The translations under genes and the position numbers were made by a program. From Methanobacteriota archaeon (GTDB lineage Archaea; Thermoplasmatota; Poseidoniia; Poseidoniales; Poseidoniaceae), in contig JAAZUV010000077.1 of the NCBI GenBank assembly GCA_018623995.1, positions 1 through 6,558 of the forward strand: DNA of 6,558 nucleotides, in the 5' to 3' direction. A model generated the notes under the pieces. The model worked only from the letters and a program-made list of their open reading frames with translations, made no database searches and had not been told where the DNA came from. Shown here piece by piece: positions 5,117 to 6,558 of this stretch. The stretch's first letter is position 1, and every line of letters starts with the position of its first letter.

Positions 5117-6558
5117 TCAATCCAGGTCAAGCATGGATGGGATGGATGCTTGCAGGGCTTCTTGTTGTTGAATCTCGTGCTGTTTCCACGCAGGGAGCGA
5201 TGCAGGATCGACCCAACCAAGTTCACGTGCTTTGTCGAATTCACCGTTAGCGACGTAGTAGTCAATCCATTGTTGTCGGCGTTCTTCTTCATCCATGAGT
5301 TGTTCCTCAGCCTTTCGCTCGATGGCTCGCTCACGCATCATCTTGTTGCGACTTGCTTGTCGAGCGAGCATGGCAACAAGAATAGCTGCGAGCATGAATG
5401 CGATGATGCCACCCATTGCATACAACATAACATTGGATGATTTTGCTTCGACTTCAGCGACCGTCTCTCCCTCGTCCGCCTTGTTCGGGTCCTCTGTAAT
5501 CGAACACGTGACCTGTCCGGGGATGCCTACTGAGATGGCTGGATCCCACTTGCACGGGTCGTTCAAATCGGACATCCCGTCGTTATCGCTGTCTGGACAA
5601 CCAAACCGATCGATGGTTGATGTTCCGTATTCGTTTCGACACTCGTCCGGTTGATACGCTCCGTTGGTGAAGTTGTTTCCGTAACCATCGCCATCGTTGT
5701 CGTCCTGCTGTGTCTTTCGAAGTGGGAAAGCGTCTGGAGCAATGCCGGTGTTGTTGTCACCGCGACCATCGCAATCCATGTCAGCCCATTGCGTGGCATC
5801 GTTCGGGAAGGCATCGCCAATTTGTTCGCATAGCTCAATCATCAACCCGGTGTTCTCTTCGTCAGGAACGCTGATGTTTGTGAAGACGTAGTTGTCACCA
5901 ACACCGTCTCCGTCTTTGTCGCACCACTGAAGCGGATCGTTCGGGAAAGCGTCAGCACCGGTGCAATCTGGCTTAGGAACGAAGTCACCGAATGGATCTG
6001 CATGACCATCGCCGTCGGAATCAGGGCATCCTTGCACACCGTTTTCCGTGCTCTTACCATAGACATCGAGGCACTCGTCACCATCGGTGAACTGAACGTT
6101 ATCGCCAAACCCGTCGCCATCTTGGTCAGCCCACTGAAGTGGTTGGTCTGGGAAGGCGTCCTCTGGGTCGGTGAAGCCATCTCCATCGGAATCAGGGCAT
6201 CCACGGGATGTTGCGGAGTTGGATTCGCCATAGGTTTGAGGACAGACGTCGGAGTTTCCTTCTGAAACGCCATCGCCATCCGTATCGACAAAGTTGTCTC
6301 CATAGCCATCGTTGTCAGCATCGGACCATTGTGTAGGGTCGTTCGGGAAGCGGTCGCCGTTGGTGCCGCCAGGATTGTCTCCATAGCCATCACCATCGGA
6401 ATCTCGCCATTGTGAAGCATCGTTGGGGAAGAAGTCAGGATTGTTTCCATCGGGGTTGTCACCGTAGTTGTCACCGTCTGCGTCTTCCCACTGTGTGCCG
6501 TCATCCGGGAACGGATCGCCTGTGTTCGAATAACCATCACCGTCACGATCTGGACATC
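5117..6558 (-). CDS. Calcium-repeat surface protein (thrombospondin type 3-like) with C-terminal TM anchor, N terminus outside window
   Basis: The reading frame is open to the right edge, so the start and N-terminal domains are not visible; 479 residues plus TGA are present. Residues 1-335 are Asp-rich: seven 21-residue units (DxFP....QW followed by DxDxDG..GDN), interspersed with four GCPDSDGDG-type units, three of them preceded by a D-x-C...YG-x-S segment like thrombospondin type 3 repeats. These motifs normally bind calcium outside the cell. A linker with two Cys and an acidic stretch follows. A single membrane helix spans about 376-397, then comes a basic RQASRNKMMRER segment and an 81-residue tail (predicted cytoplasmic) with a charged helix and WIDYYVANGEFDKARELGWV. 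The tail ends in DLD. The likely role is cell-surface adhesion, a stalk, or display of an N-terminal enzyme or binding domain; the function cannot be assigned from this fragment. It lies immediately upstream of the membrane regulator on the same strand. Confidence 0.93.
   Translation of the reverse strand, partial: CPDRDGDGYSNTGDPFPDDGTQWEDADGDNYGDNPDGNNPDFFPNDASQWRDSDGDGYGDNPGGTNGDRFPNDPTQWSDADNDGYGDNFVDTDGDGVSEGNSDVCPQTYGESNSATSRGCPDSDGDGFTDPEDAFPDQPLQWADQDGDGFGDNVQFTDGDECLDVYGKSTENGVQGCPDSDGDGHADPFGDFVPKPDCTGADAFPNDPLQWCDKDGDGVGDNYVFTNISVPDEENTGLMIELCEQIGDAFPNDATQWADMDCDGRGDNNTGIAPDAFPLRKTQQDDNDGDGYGNNFTNGAYQPDECRNEYGTSTIDRFGCPDSDNDGMSDLNDPCKWDPAISVGIPGQVTCSITEDPNKADEGETVAEVEAKSSNVMLYAMGGIIAFMLAAILVAMLARQASRNKMMRERAIERKAEEQLMDEEERRQQWIDYYVANGEFDKARELGWVDPASLPAWKQHEIQQQEALQASIPSMLDLD
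5366..5431 (-). other. Membrane helix and stop-transfer of the surface protein
   Basis: Fragment residues 376-397 read VMLYAMGG, then IIAFMLAAILVAML, an uncharged stretch of 22 residues. It is preceded by an acidic segment (EGETVAEVEAKSS) and followed by Arg and Lys residues (RQASRNKMMRER). By the positive-inside rule the repeats are outside and the 81-residue tail is inside. The tail's first half is strongly charged and probably helical (ERAIERKAEEQLMDEEERR). Confidence 0.88.
5552..6556 (-). repeat. Acidic calcium-binding repeat array, seven 21-residue units plus TSP3-like units
   Basis: In residues of the visible fragment, the 21-residue units start at 14, 41, 68, 133, 202, 248 and 275. 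Units 1 to 3 and 6 to 7 are spaced at 27 residues, while longer spacers at the other positions hold the Cys-containing TSP3-like units (GCPDSDGDG at 119, 176 and 319; a first one at the window edge). Units 1 to 6 keep Q-W before the Asp ladder; unit 7 reads QQ and has lost FPND. Several units share short identical DNA (for example TTCCCGAACGA), but the DNA is otherwise diverged. The run is protein-level repetition rather than a DNA satellite. Confidence 0.9.

Noticed and set aside
5842..6546. 234-codon minus-strand frame with Met/Thr-rich repeats
   Set aside because: It is a frame-shifted shadow of the Asp-rich repeat array; the periodic MAMETTL-type text mirrors DGDGYGDN codons.
5552..6556. 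Regularly spaced short DNA repeats that could suggest a CRISPR or satellite array
   Set aside because: The spacing is variable, matches are short and imperfect, and all periodicity is explained by a protein repeat in one continuous frame.

Overview
The window looks like a piece of a marine planktonic archaeal genome. The best guess is Marine Group II / Poseidoniales (Euryarchaeota). This is inferred from the combination of a bacterial-core leucyl-tRNA synthetase, Asp-rich repeats of the DAFPNDPTQW / DGDGYGDN type ending in a membrane anchor, and a secreted-ectodomain protein with cytoplasmic ArsR-like winged helices. There is no rRNA or other phylogenetic marker here to settle the lineage. 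All three genes lie on the minus strand, tightly spaced, and two of them are cut by the window edges.

Reading in the direction of transcription (right to left): (1) 6558 to 5117 is the C-terminal 479 residues of a large surface protein. It has seven 21-residue acidic calcium-binding-type repeats mixed with thrombospondin-type-3-like units, one membrane helix and an 81-residue cytoplasmic tail. (2) After a gap of about 70 bases comes 5047 to 2483, an 854-residue membrane-spanning regulator. It has a signal peptide, four cysteine-paired beta domains resembling BsuPI-type domains, a fifth small Cys-paired domain, an acidic stalk, a transmembrane helix and two tandem winged-helix DNA-binding domains with nearly identical recognition helices. 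(3) After a 79-base gap comes 2403 to 1, leuS, encoding leucyl-tRNA synthetase. All 801 residues in the window can be read without a frameshift, and the extreme C terminus is missing.

The synthetase is ordinary housekeeping. Its catalytic and editing domains look bacterial while its anticodon-binding region looks archaeal, a chimera also known from haloarchaea. The first two genes are accessory surface biology. A calcium-binding repeat protein with a cytoplasmic tail sits directly upstream of a one-component transmembrane transcription factor, which suggests, without proof, a paired sensing/adhesion and response module. A TATA-like element and a Shine-Dalgarno motif suggest that the regulator has its own promoter.

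I saw no RNA genes, mobile elements, CRISPR arrays or plus-strand genes. The many plus-strand open frames are antisense shadows of the three genes.
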